Assembly: GCF_001530125.1 (NCBI RefSeq)
Contig: NZ_LDUG01000019.1
Coordinates: 32,415-96,414 of the forward strand
Source: Thiobacillus denitrificans
Lineage (GTDB): Bacteria > Pseudomonadota > Gammaproteobacteria > Burkholderiales > Thiobacillaceae
Length of the DNA: 64,000 bases
Reading direction: 5' to 3'
Shown here piece after piece: positions 45,787 through 54,799 of the stretch. The notes below the pieces were generated by a model. It searched no databases and was not told where the DNA came from. It was given only the letters and a program-made list of their open reading frames with translations. Position 1 is the first letter of the stretch, and every line of letters begins with the position of its first letter. Both the position numbers and the translations under genes were made by a program.

Positions 45787-46836
45787 ATGCTGACGCGTCT
45801 ACTGGTTGTCACCTTGCTTGCCGGGCTAGGCCTGTCCCCGGCCTTGGCCGCGCCGGACGGTGCGAAACTGTACGGGCGCAACTGCGCCGCCTGCCACGGC
45901 GAGACCGGCACCGGCGGCATCGGTGTGCCGCTGGCGCTGCCCTCGTTCCAGGCCGGGATCAGCGACGACTATTTGCGCAAGACCATACGCCTCGGCCGGC
46001 CGGGGCGGGTGATGCCGTCGTTTGACCATCTGGACAAGGCCGAAATCGAGGCCATCGTCCGCCATGTGCGTGGCTGGAACAAGGGTCCGGCGGCCACCTA
46101 TTCCACGCGGCCGGTGAAGGGCGATCCGGTGCACGGCAGGCAGCTGTTCGGGCAATACTGCGCCGCCTGCCACGGCGCCAACGGCGAAGGCAGCAAGGGC
46201 ACCGGCGTCACCTTTTCGCGTCCGCGCGATTTGTCCATCATGGCGCCCGCGCTGCACAACCCCGGCTTCCTCGCCGCGGCCACCGACGCCATGATCAAGG
46301 CCACGCTGATGCACGGCCGGAAAGGCACGCCGATGACCTCTTTCCTCAAACAGGGGCTGAAGGAAAAGGACATCGACGATATCGTCAGCTACGTGCGCAG
46401 TTTCGAGAAGCAGCCCTTGCCGGAAAGCGCACAGGTACTGGACGTGGAAAGTCCGGTGATCGTCCGCGATTCTTCCTACGACCTGAAAACCACGGTGGAA
46501 AACGTGAAGCAGGCGGTGACCACCAACAATTTCTTCTACGGCCGGGTGCAGACGCTCGAGTATGGGCTGATCGAGCCGGCCCGGGAAAACCCGAAACAGG
46601 TCATCGTCTACTTCTGCAACATCAGCCTGCTCAACCAGGCGCTGGCCGTCGATCCGCGCGTGGGCATGTTCCTGCCCTGCCGCATTACCATCCTGGAGCG
46701 GGACGACGGCAAGGTGCAGGTGATGTCGGTCAACCCCAAGGTGTTGAGCCGGCTGTTCAACAACGCCGAGCTGAATCGCCTGTGCGAACAGATGAGCGAA
46801 AGTTATACCCGGATCATGGAGGAGGCGACGATATGA
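45787..46836 (+). CDS. Dihaem cytochrome c fused to a DUF302 domain
   Basis: A 349-residue exported protein. A signal peptide (LTRLLVVTLLAGLGLSPALA) is followed by two class I cytochrome c domains with CAACH at 33-37 and 125-129. Possible Met ligands are in GRVMPSFDHL and GTPMTSFL. The C-terminal third (about 235-340) is a DUF302 domain with VIVYFCNISLLNQAL and GMFLPCRITILERDDG. It should carry electrons in the periplasm. It overlaps the next DUF302 gene by 4 bases (ATGA) and lies upstream of ttrSR on the same strand. The fusion suggests DUF302 acts directly in redox chemistry; that is inference. Confidence 0.9.
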   Translation: MLTRLLVVTLLAGLGLSPALAAPDGAKLYGRNCAACHGETGTGGIGVPLALPSFQAGISDDYLRKTIRLGRPGRVMPSFDHLDKAEIEAIVRHVRGWNKGPAATYSTRPVKGDPVHGRQLFGQYCAACHGANGEGSKGTGVTFSRPRDLSIMAPALHNPGFLAAATDAMIKATLMHGRKGTPMTSFLKQGLKEKDIDDIVSYVRSFEKQPLPESAQVLDVESPVIVRDSSYDLKTTVENVKQAVTTNNFFYGRVQTLEYGLIEPARENPKQVIVYFCNISLLNQALAVDPRVGMFLPCRITILERDDGKVQVMSVNPKVLSRLFNNAELNRLCEQMSESYTRIMEEATI

Positions 46837-47291
46837 ACACGCTGATGAAATGGATGGCTGCCGTCGGACTGCTGCTGGCGACGATCGCACCCGCGGCGGC
46901 GGCGGACCTGCTCATGGTACGGGTGGACAAGCTGTTTCCGGAGGCGATGGCCCAGTTGCAAAGTGCCATTTCGTCACGCGGCTACACCGTCACGCGTCTG
47001 CAGGAAGTGAACGAAAACCTGGAGCGGCGCGATTTCAAGAGCGACATGTACCGCGTGGTCTATTTCGGCAAGTACGAGGAGGTGAAGCGGGCGACCGCCA
47101 GCCATCCCACCCTGATCCCTTTTTTGCCCCTGAATATCACGATCTTCGCGGAAGGCGACCAGACCATCGTGGTGGCAAGCCACCCGCAGGCCTTGCGGCG
47201 GCTCTTTCCGGATGCAACGCTGAAGCCATTGTTTGAACGCTGGGAAAAGGACGTGGTGGCGATCATGGATGACGTGCGCGAAGGCAAATAG
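46833..47291 (+). CDS. Exported DUF302 protein
   Basis: A 152-residue protein with a signal peptide (MKWMAAVGLLLATIAPAAAA) and a DUF302-like domain (LFPEAMAQLQSAISSRGYTV, then LIPFLPLNITIFAEGDQTIV). The Cys of the usual PCRI motif is replaced: FLPLNI here. It is therefore a divergent member that may bind a partner rather than carry the same active Cys. Its ATG overlaps the cytochrome stop, so the two are co-translated. A gap of 141 bases separates it from ttrS. Confidence 0.85.
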   Translation: MNTLMKWMAAVGLLLATIAPAAAADLLMVRVDKLFPEAMAQLQSAISSRGYTVTRLQEVNENLERRDFKSDMYRVVYFGKYEEVKRATASHPTLIPFLPLNITIFAEGDQTIVVASHPQALRRLFPDATLKPLFERWEKDVVAIMDDVREGK

Positions 47292-47432
47292 CTGCGTCTC
47301 CCGGGCGGCGCCCGGCTGGGGCGCTGCCGCCCCTGCGCCCTTCGCGTCCAAGCCGGCAACGCCCTTAAATACTGTACGGAGCGGACGCAAGCGGGAACGA
47401 CGGTTGCGGCACGAATCCAGGGGAAGGGTGGC

Positions 47433-49241
47433 ATGAGCACTGCATCGGTACGCGGACACCACCGGCGGATCCTGTTTCTGGCCGTGCTGGTGGCCGTGCT
47501 GGCGCGCCCTCCCGCGGCCCATGCGCAGGCCGCGCCGCCGGTGCGGATCGGCGTTCTCGCTTTCCTCGGCGTCGAAGTCGCCTTGTCCACCTGGTCCCCG
47601 CTGGTGGCGCATATCGAGGCGTCTTTGCCGGCGCGGCGTGTCGTCCTGACGTATTACGATGTGGCCGGTTTGCGCCAGGCGGTGCAGCAACAGGCGCTGG
47701 ATTTCGTCATCACCAACAGCGGCCAGTATGCGGCCCTGGAATCCGAATTCGGCGTCAGCCGCATCGCCACGCTGGAGTCGCCCGGGGTGCCCTCGCCCTC
47801 GCAGGCTATCGGTTCGGCGGTGATCGTCCGTGCCGACCGGCGCGACCTGAACGTGCTGGCCGACCTCAAGGGCGAGCGGGTGGCCGCCGTCGGCGAGGAT
47901 GCGTTCGGCGGCTTCCAGGTGGCCTGGCGGGAGTTCAGGCGCCAGGGAGTCGAGCCTGGGGATTTCGCGCGCCTCGACTTTGTCGGCTTCCCCATGCCGC
48001 GCATCGTCACGGCCGTGGCCCGTGGCCAAGTCGATGCGGGAATCGTGCGCGCCTGCCTGTTGGAAGATCTGGCGCGGGACGGGGCCATCCGGCTCGCCGA
48101 CTTCAAGGTGCTCTCGCCACGCCAGGTGGAGGGCTTCGCCTGTGGCCTGTCGTCCGATCTCTACCCGGACTGGCCTCTTGCCACCCTGCGCCATACCGAT
48201 CTGCACCTGGCCAAGGCGGTGGCCACGGCGCTGCTGTCGATGCCGGTATCCCCCACAGGCTATGCCTGGACGGTGCCGGCGGATTACCAGGCGGTGCACG
48301 AACTGTTCCGGGATTTGCAGATCGGCCCTTACGCCTATCTGCGCGAGACCACCCTGCAAGCGCTGGCGCGCCGCTACTGGCCGTTCCTGTTGCTTTTTTT
48401 CGCGGCCCTGGCCGGCTGGATCGTGCACGCCGTTCGCGTCGAGCAGCAGGTCCATGCCCGCACGGCGGCGCTACGCCAGGCGCTGGCGCAGCGGGATGCG
48501 GCCGAAGCCGGCATGCGCGCGCACCAGGAACAGTTCGACCATTTGTCCCGCCTGTCGATCCTGGGCGAGTTGTCCGGCACCCTGGCGCATGAATTGAACC
48601 AGCCGCTGGCCGCCATCGCCAACTACGCCCAAAGCCTGGTGCGCCGCCTCGACAGCGGCCGCTACACGCCGGCGATCCTGGCCGAGGCGAGCCGGGAAAT
48701 CGCCGCCCAGGCGGCGCGCGCCGGCGGCATCGTGCACCGCATCCGTGCCTTCGCCCGCAAGCGGGCCGCAGTGCGGGAGCGGCGCCCCCTGGCCGAGCTG
48801 GTTCGGGAGGCCGCCGCCCTGTTCGGCGGCATGCTGCCGGGCGCGCCGCGTATCGACATCGCCGACCGCCTGCCGCCCGGTACGCTGGTCGAGGCGGATA
48901 CCCTGCAGGTGGAGCAGGTGCTGCTCAACCTGCTGAAGAACGCCGCCGATGCCATGCAGGACCTGCCGCCCGCCGAGCGCGCCATCGACGTCACCCTGGA
49001 GCAGGCAGGACACCACTACCGGATTGCCATCCGTGACCAGGGCGTTGGCCTGGCGCCGGCGTCCACGCAGCACCTGTTCGAGCCTTTTTTCACCACCAAG
49101 CCAGACGGCATGGGACTGGGCCTGTCGATCTGCAAGACCATTGTCGAGGCTCACGGCGGACGGCTGTGGGCCGAGGCCCACGCCGACGCACCCGGCATGA
49201 CGTTTATTTTCACCCTGCCCGCCGATGACCCCACCACTTGA
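47433..49241 (+). CDS. ttrS: Tetrathionate sensor histidine kinase TtrS
   Basis: A 602-residue sensor. A signal/anchor is followed by a periplasmic PhnD-like binding domain (VRIGVLAFLGVEVALSTWSP to about residue 300), with TNSGQYAALES and VGEDAFGGFQVAWREF. One transmembrane helix lies at about 312-332. The kinase core has His386 in LAHELNQPLAAI, then NLLKNAADAM, IRDQGVGLA and GMGLGLSICKTIVEAHGG. This architecture matches TtrS of Salmonella. It overlaps ttrR by 17 bases. The ligand is inferred from homology and the nearby ttrBCA. Confidence 0.92.
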   Translation: MSTASVRGHHRRILFLAVLVAVLARPPAAHAQAAPPVRIGVLAFLGVEVALSTWSPLVAHIEASLPARRVVLTYYDVAGLRQAVQQQALDFVITNSGQYAALESEFGVSRIATLESPGVPSPSQAIGSAVIVRADRRDLNVLADLKGERVAAVGEDAFGGFQVAWREFRRQGVEPGDFARLDFVGFPMPRIVTAVARGQVDAGIVRACLLEDLARDGAIRLADFKVLSPRQVEGFACGLSSDLYPDWPLATLRHTDLHLAKAVATALLSMPVSPTGYAWTVPADYQAVHELFRDLQIGPYAYLRETTLQALARRYWPFLLLFFAALAGWIVHAVRVEQQVHARTAALRQALAQRDAAEAGMRAHQEQFDHLSRLSILGELSGTLAHELNQPLAAIANYAQSLVRRLDSGRYTPAILAEASREIAAQAARAGGIVHRIRAFARKRAAVRERRPLAELVREAAALFGGMLPGAPRIDIADRLPPGTLVEADTLQVEQVLLNLLKNAADAMQDLPPAERAIDVTLEQAGHHYRIAIRDQGVGLAPASTQHLFEPFFTTKPDGMGLGLSICKTIVEAHGGRLWAEAHADAPGMTFIFTLPADDPTT

Positions 49242-49854
49242 CCGAGCCTTGATCCATATCGTGGACGACGATGAGGCGCTGCGTCGTTCCCTGGTGTTCC
49301 TGCTCGACTCGGTCGGCTGGCGAACCCAGGCCCACACCAGCGCCGAAGCATTTCTGGCCGCCTACCAACCGGGAGACCCCGGCTGCCTGGTGCTGGACAT
49401 CCGCATGCCCGGCATGAGCGGGCTGGAATTGCAGCAGGTGCTGCGAGCCCAAGGGCGGACGCTGCCGATCATTTTCATCACCGGCCATGGCGATGTCTCC
49501 CTGGCGGTGCAGGCCATGAAGCAGGAAGCCTGCGATTTCCTGGAAAAACCGTTCAGGGATCAGGTGCTGCTGGATGCGGTGACCCAGGCGGTGCGCCGCA
49601 GTTGCCGGGAACTGGCGGCGGAACGGCGCCACGACCAAGCCCATGCGCTACTGGAACGGCTGTCGCCGCGGGAGCGGGAAGTGGCGCTGAGAGTGGCCCA
49701 TGGCCTGCCCAACAAGCTGATCGCGCGGGAACTGGATATCAGCGAAAAGACGGTGCATGTACACCGTCAGCATGTGATGGAGAAAACGCACACCGGTTCC
49801 GCCGCCGAGCTGGCGCGCCTGATGCTGCGCGCCGACCCGGCCGACCTGGATTGA
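49225..49854 (+). CDS. ttrR: FixJ-family response regulator TtrR
   Basis: A 209-residue regulator. Receiver: IHIVDDDEALRRSLVFLLDS, acceptor Asp58 in CLVLDIRMPGMSGLEL, ITGHGDVSLAVQAMK, DFLEKPF. C-terminal LuxR helix-turn-helix: LSPREREVALRVAHGLPNKL to HVHRQHVMEKT. As partner of TtrS it should activate ttrBCA and possibly the cytochrome-DUF302 genes. Unlike Salmonella, the regulatory pair here is convergent with, not adjacent and divergent to, the reductase genes. Confidence 0.93.
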   Translation: MTPPLDRALIHIVDDDEALRRSLVFLLDSVGWRTQAHTSAEAFLAAYQPGDPGCLVLDIRMPGMSGLELQQVLRAQGRTLPIIFITGHGDVSLAVQAMKQEACDFLEKPFRDQVLLDAVTQAVRRSCRELAAERRHDQAHALLERLSPREREVALRVAHGLPNKLIARELDISEKTVHVHRQHVMEKTHTGSAAELARLMLRADPADLD

Positions 49855-50003
49855 GCAGAGGCTGGCGGCCGCCGGTTGGATAGCCACATGGCTGTTTCCA
49901 GGATTTACTACGGCGGAATTTCCACATCCGGACGCAATGCCCATTCCGCAAGGCCATGTCATCCATGTGTTATGCGTCTTCACATTAAACCTGGAAAAAG
50001 CAG

Positions 50004-50129
50004 TTCACCACAGAGACACAGAGAAAACAAGAGCTTGCATCTGCCAGCCGGTTCGCCCATGGGGTGAGTGCCATTCAGCCGATTTTCTCTCGTCGAATCA
50101 ACTCTGTGTCTCTGTGCCTCTGTGGTTCA
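50004..50129. repeat. GAGACACAGAG-type palindromic repeat in the 49855-50142 gap
   Basis: The left arm GTTCACCACAGAGACACAGAG (split as 50004-50024) and right arm CTCTGTGTCTCTGTGCCTC (about 50103-50121) are complementary. The repeat is related to that at 28362-28452. It separates convergent ttrR and the orphan epsilon gene. No gene is seen in this gap. Confidence 0.75.
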
Positions 50130-50142
50130 AGAACTGCTGAAT

Positions 50143-50577
50143 TCAGGTTAAACCCTTCTTGCTGTGGCGCAACTTCTGAATGCCCTGCAGATGCGCAAGC
50201 GCCTTTGCCAGTTCGACCTCCAGCTTTGCGTATTCCATCGCCGTGACGCGGTTTTTCATGGTTTCCTCGGCCTTCCGTTTTTCATCCCATAGATTCCCTT
50301 CCTCCATGGTCTTCTCCCGGATAGCCATGTCGGAAAGAATCGTCACCCCCTGCGGCTGCACCTCCAGCATTCCGCCTGAAACGTAAACCACCTCCTCTTG
50401 CATCTGGTGCGGAATTTTCAGCCGCACGACACCGGGTTTGAGGCGGGCGAGCATCGGCGCATGCCCGGGGTAAATGCCGACCTCGCCCATTTCCGCCGGC
50501 GCAACAACAAACTCCGCCAGGCCGGAAAAGAGCAATTCCTCGATGCTCACTACATCCACATGCATGGTCATTGCCAT
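50143..50577 (-). CDS. atpC: ATP synthase F1 epsilon subunit, isolated copy
   Basis: A 144-residue protein with the complete epsilon beta sandwich (MHVDVVSIEELLFSGLAEFV, GEVGIYPGHAPMLARLKPG, VYVSGGMLEVQPQGVTILSD) and two C-terminal helices. It is of the normal F1 type, not the N-ATPase type. No other atp gene is in the window; a full operon is presumably elsewhere. It lies 31 bases after ttrA on the same strand and may be co-transcribed. No clear Shine-Dalgarno precedes the ATG. Whether it joins the ATP synthase is unknown. Confidence 0.9.
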   Translation of the reverse strand: MAMTMHVDVVSIEELLFSGLAEFVVAPAEMGEVGIYPGHAPMLARLKPGVVRLKIPHQMQEEVVYVSGGMLEVQPQGVTILSDMAIREKTMEEGNLWDEKRKAEETMKNRVTAMEYAKLEVELAKALAHLQGIQKLRHSKKGLT

Positions 50578-50608
50578 GGGCTAGCCCGTTTAGCCACGAT
50601 CAGTCCCG

Positions 50609-53600
50609 CTAGGCGCGCGCGACCGTGGCTGGCAGGCCGTTGCGCACCGAGGTGCCCGAGACCGCGTCCACCCACACCGACTTGCCCTGGCGGGTCGGAT
50701 CCGCCAGCCCCAGGTCGTTGAGGTTGACCCCGGCGCCGATGGCCGGCACCTCGGGCTGGCGCGCCTCGCCGATGCGGTGCGCGCGGGCGCCCAGTTCCTT
50801 GTGGCCGAAGCCGTGCTCGACCGCCAGCACGCCGGGCATCACCCCGGCATGCACGATCACGCGGCTACGCACGCTGCCGCCGGGGGTGCGGATCACGGCG
50901 GCATCGCCGCTTTCCAGCCCGAAGCGGGCCGCATCCGCCGGATGCATCAGCACCGGGTTCTCCGGGTGGATGCCGCGCAGCCGCGAGGCGGCGATGGAGT
51001 AGGAGTTCTGCAGCGCCGACTTGAAGCTGACCAGTTGCAGCGGCCAGTCGGCCTCCGGGTAAAGCGTGCGCATCGGCGTGCCGTCGGCGAACACCGGCTC
51101 GGTCCAGGTGGCGCAGCCGGTGAAGCGTTTGCCGGTGATGCTGTTTTTCGCCGCGCCCAGGTTTTCGTTGTAGATCTGCAGGCCATTGTCGTAGCGGTGG
51201 GTCATCCATTCCGGGTTGTCCTCGCTGTAGGTTTCCTTGGCGGGCTGGTAGCGCCCGCCGCGGGCGAGGATGAAGGCCACCTTGCGCACCTCCTCCGGCT
51301 TCAGGGTGCGTTCCAGCAACGGCCGCAGGCGTTCGACGCCGGACAGCAGAATGTCCTCGTCGCTGGCGTCTGCCACCGGTTCCTTGCCGAGCCAGGCGAT
51401 GTTCGCGCCGCCCCGCAGATACCAGTCTTCCGGCCGCTCCAGCGGGTAGGTGTTGCCCTCCATGTCGGCGATGGCGCCGGGGCCGAAGCCGGGCAGCGCC
51501 ATGGCACGGGCCAGGGCGATGAAGAAGGTCTCCATGCCGATCGCCTGGCCGTCCGCCAGCTTCTCCGCCTTCGGCTCCACCACCGGCCAGCGCGCGGTGC
51601 TGGCCTTGGTCGGCACCGCGCCCCAGGCCGAGGCCCAGCCCCAGCTCTCATACAGCAGCGAGTCGGGCACGATGTAGTCGGCGAAGGCATTGCTCTCGTT
51701 GATGAGCGGATCGATGGAAACAATCAGCGGAATCTTTTTCGGATCCATCAGATCTTTTTCCACCTGCGCGCGCACGCCCGGGATGCCGTACACCGGGTTG
51801 GCGCTCCACAGGAACAGCGCCTTGATGCCATAGGGATAGCCGTTGGCGGCCCCGGTCAGCCATTCGGTGGCCAGGCCGGGCGCGTTGGGGAACCACGGCG
51901 CTTGGGCTGGATAAGCCTTGCCCGCCGCCTTTTTCGCGGCGAATTCGGCGGTTTTCTCGTACGGCGCGTTGCGTCCCAGCGGCATACCGGCGGGTTTTTC
52001 GATCATGCCGGGGAAGCTTTCCAGGTTGTAGCGCGGACCGGCACCGGCATCCTTGAAGCCGCCGCCGTTCATGCTGAGCCCGCCTTTCCAGTTCAGGTTG
52101 CCGATCAGCGCGTTCAGGGTCACCACGCCGTAGGCGTTGTAGAAACCGTTGCCGGCCATCATGCCGCCGTGGGCGACCGCCGCCGCGCGCTTGCCGTGGC
52201 TGGAAAATTCCTTCGCCAGGGCGGCGATGGTCTGCGCCGGAATGCCGCAGGCGGCGGCGTATTCGTCCGGGCTGTGGAGGAAAGCCTGCTCGCGCAGCAG
52301 TTGCAGCGAGGATTTGACCTGAAGCGGCTGGCCGCCGGCCTCGACCACGCCGCCCACGAACAGTTGCGCCGACATGGTGGCCTTGTCGTGAAATACGGTC
52401 TTGTCCTCGGCGTTGAGCACCACGAAGGGGTCGTTTTCCTTGTAGCGCTCCTCCTCGGCGAGTACCAGCCCCAGGTCGGAGCCGCGCAAGAAACGGCCCT
52501 GGCGCGGATGGCCGGGCTCGACGACGACCAGGTGGGTAGCGTTGCTCCAGGACGGCTCGCCGGCCGCCTTCGCCACCGTCATGTTGGGGTGGGCGAGATA
52601 GTTTGCGTCGTAGCGCTGGTTTGCGAACAGCCAGCGCATCATGCCCATCACCAGCGCGCCGTCGGTGCCGGGCTTGATGGGAATCCAGCGCCCGCGCTCG
52701 CCGACGGCCATGTTGTCGGCGTTGGTCAGAACCGGGTCCACCACCACGTAATTCAGCTTGCCCTCGGTGCGGCCCTGGGCCAGCAGCGCCCCTTGCCGCT
52801 TGAACGGATTGCCCGCGTTGGCGGGCGCGGTGCCGATGAAGAGCGCAAATTCCGTGTTGGCGAAATCCGGCTTGCCGTGAGGCATTTTTTTCATGTCGCC
52901 GAACAGCGCGCCGGAGCCGGAACGGTAAGCGCCGCCGCAGTAGGAGCCGTGGCCGACAAAGTTCAGCGTGCCGTATGCCTGTTGCATGAAACGCTTGCCG
53001 AAGGCCAGACGGCCGTCGTTGACGCTGGTGATGAGGGCCACCTGATTCACTTTCGGACCCAGTTCCGGGCGCTGCGGGTCGATCGGGGTGGCCAGGTCGC
53101 GCAGGGCCTTCAGGCCCTCGACCGGGCCTTCCCCGAACAGGTCGCCGCCTTCCGTCAATTCCCGTATCAACTGTTCGAACGGGATTGGTTCCCAGCGCCC
53201 CGAATTGCGCGGACCCACCCGCTTCATCGGGCGCAATACCCGGAACGGCGAGTCCATCTGCTCGAGCACCGCGTTGCCGCGGCCGCAGGCGGTGGAGCGC
53301 CCCGCCAGGCCCTTGTCCTGGAAACCGGAAATGGCGACGAAACTGTCCCGGATCGACGCCTTCATCGGCAGGTGCGGCTCGGTGGACAGCGGGCTGTACG
53401 GGTTGCCGGCGACGCGCAGCACCTTGCCGCTGGCACGGTCGATGCGCACCCGCACGCCGCACAAAGTGGTGCAGCCGAGGCACATGGTGTAGCTCACCTG
53501 CTGCGCGGGGTTCACCTTCAGCGTCCCGGTTGCCGGATCGATGTTGAACTCGGGTTCGAGGGAGGCGCCGTGATACTGGCTCTTCGACTTGTCGCGGCCC

Positions 53601-53701
53601 AGCAGGGGCTTGAGCATGCGCTCGGCGGTGGCGCTGAAGCCGGCACTGAAGGCGATCAGGCCGCCGGCGGCGAGAATCTTGCGACGGGTGTTAATGGTCA
53701 T
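50609..53701 (-). CDS. ttrA: Tetrathionate reductase catalytic subunit TtrA
   Basis: Molybdopterin-guanine-dinucleotide enzyme that reduces tetrathionate to two thiosulfates in the periplasm. The 1030-residue protein has an N-terminal twin-arginine-type signal (NTRRKILAAGGLIAFSAG). A 4Fe-4S site uses Cys74, Cys77, Cys81 and Cys139 (CLGCTTLC and TACGRGN). The likely Mo ligand is Cys256 in GHGSYCGGAYRSGSGAL. GGDLFGEGPVEGL and NATHLVVVEP match Salmonella TtrA closely. AAGGAGA precedes the start. Order is ttrB-ttrC-ttrA, as in Salmonella. Confidence 0.94.
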   Translation of the reverse strand: MTINTRRKILAAGGLIAFSAGFSATAERMLKPLLGRDKSKSQYHGASLEPEFNIDPATGTLKVNPAQQVSYTMCLGCTTLCGVRVRIDRASGKVLRVAGNPYSPLSTEPHLPMKASIRDSFVAISGFQDKGLAGRSTACGRGNAVLEQMDSPFRVLRPMKRVGPRNSGRWEPIPFEQLIRELTEGGDLFGEGPVEGLKALRDLATPIDPQRPELGPKVNQVALITSVNDGRLAFGKRFMQQAYGTLNFVGHGSYCGGAYRSGSGALFGDMKKMPHGKPDFANTEFALFIGTAPANAGNPFKRQGALLAQGRTEGKLNYVVVDPVLTNADNMAVGERGRWIPIKPGTDGALVMGMMRWLFANQRYDANYLAHPNMTVAKAAGEPSWSNATHLVVVEPGHPRQGRFLRGSDLGLVLAEEERYKENDPFVVLNAEDKTVFHDKATMSAQLFVGGVVEAGGQPLQVKSSLQLLREQAFLHSPDEYAAACGIPAQTIAALAKEFSSHGKRAAAVAHGGMMAGNGFYNAYGVVTLNALIGNLNWKGGLSMNGGGFKDAGAGPRYNLESFPGMIEKPAGMPLGRNAPYEKTAEFAAKKAAGKAYPAQAPWFPNAPGLATEWLTGAANGYPYGIKALFLWSANPVYGIPGVRAQVEKDLMDPKKIPLIVSIDPLINESNAFADYIVPDSLLYESWGWASAWGAVPTKASTARWPVVEPKAEKLADGQAIGMETFFIALARAMALPGFGPGAIADMEGNTYPLERPEDWYLRGGANIAWLGKEPVADASDEDILLSGVERLRPLLERTLKPEEVRKVAFILARGGRYQPAKETYSEDNPEWMTHRYDNGLQIYNENLGAAKNSITGKRFTGCATWTEPVFADGTPMRTLYPEADWPLQLVSFKSALQNSYSIAASRLRGIHPENPVLMHPADAARFGLESGDAAVIRTPGGSVRSRVIVHAGVMPGVLAVEHGFGHKELGARAHRIGEARQPEVPAIGAGVNLNDLGLADPTRQGKSVWVDAVSGTSVRNGLPATVARA

Positions 53702-53711
53702 GACATTCTCC

Positions 53712-54797
53712 TTAGGCCTGGGCGCGGCGCTGGCCGGCCCAGGGCAGTACTGAGATCAGCAGGATCAGGACGGCGATCCACAGGCCGGCGGTGCCGACGA
53801 TGCCGAGTAGCCCGTCCTGGCCCAGGGGCAGGTGGTAGTCGTAGAAGCCGGCGCTGGTTTTGGGGATTTGCTGGCCGCCGATAAATATCGTCCAGCGCAT
53901 CATCCAGGCGCTGTGCAGGGCGATCAGGCCGGCTGCCAGCCGCCATTCCGGATGCCGAACGGCGAGCCAGAGTGTGGCCAGGGCGCTGCCGGCGGCCCAC
54001 ACCGCGGTGATCCGCCAGGCGGCCGAGGGGGCCACTTGCGCCAGCGCCTCCGCGTGTCGCGGGGACAAGCCGGTGACACCCAGCAGCAGCCAGGCGGCGC
54101 CCACCGCCAGCACCAGCACCTGGGTCGCCGCCAACAGGCGCAGCAGATGGGTGCCTTCCGCCGCGCGGCCGTCGCCGATGGCGCGGTCCAGCACCAGCAC
54201 CAGACCGATGGCGCCGGCCACCGCGGTGATGAAGAACTGCACCGGCAGGAAGGGCGTGTCCCACAATGGCCGGGCGCTCACCACCATCACTTCCATGCCG
54301 GTGTAGAGCGCCACCAGCGCGGCGCCGGCCAGGGCGAGCACGGCGGCGATGCGGGTCGCGCCCAGACTGTCGTGGCCGCCGTAGGCAAACGCCCGGTAGA
54401 TGCCCGCCCCGCGCCCGCCGATGTCGGCCAGGCGCTTCAGATCCGGGCGCAACACCAGCCAGGCATAGAGCGCCAGCCCACCCAGGTAGAGGGGGATGAA
54501 GAAGGCACCCCAGGCCATCCAGGAGCCGAGATTGGGGTGCAGGTAGAAATTGAGGAAACGGGCGGGCTGGTGCAGATCTGCGAGCAGGGCCACGGGCGCC
54601 GTCAGGCCGCAGGCCAGCGCGCCCAGCAGGGCCAGGCGGCTGGCCCGTTCCCAGGCGGGTCGGCGCAGCACGAACCAGGGTAGGGTGAGCAGAAAACAGC
54701 CCACCGACAGACCGATCAGGAAAAAGTACTGGACCGCCCAGGGCAGCCACGACACTTCGCGGGCCACGTTGACGACTTCGACAATGGATGTGTTCAT
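53712..54797 (-). CDS. ttrC: Tetrathionate reductase membrane subunit TtrC (NrfD family)
   Basis: A 361-residue inner-membrane protein with about nine transmembrane helices. It starts MNTSIVEVVNVAREVSWLPW, typical of NrfD/PsrC-type quinol dehydrogenases. Features include FYLHPNLGSWMAWGAFFIPLY and VMVVSARPLWDTPFLPVQFF. It passes electrons from quinol to TtrB. It starts 2 bases after the ttrB stop and ends 10 bases before ttrA. Confidence 0.92.
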   Translation of the reverse strand: MNTSIVEVVNVAREVSWLPWAVQYFFLIGLSVGCFLLTLPWFVLRRPAWERASRLALLGALACGLTAPVALLADLHQPARFLNFYLHPNLGSWMAWGAFFIPLYLGGLALYAWLVLRPDLKRLADIGGRGAGIYRAFAYGGHDSLGATRIAAVLALAGAALVALYTGMEVMVVSARPLWDTPFLPVQFFITAVAGAIGLVLVLDRAIGDGRAAEGTHLLRLLAATQVLVLAVGAAWLLLGVTGLSPRHAEALAQVAPSAAWRITAVWAAGSALATLWLAVRHPEWRLAAGLIALHSAWMMRWTIFIGGQQIPKTSAGFYDYHLPLGQDGLLGIVGTAGLWIAVLILLISVLPWAGQRRAQA

Positions 54798-54799
54798 GA

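Noticed and set aside
50777-53884. A 1035-codon open frame on the + strand opposite ttrA
   Set aside because: It is antisense to a well-supported tetrathionate reductase and its translation is rich in Arg, Gly, His and Gln without any domain, as expected from the GC-rich codon pattern.
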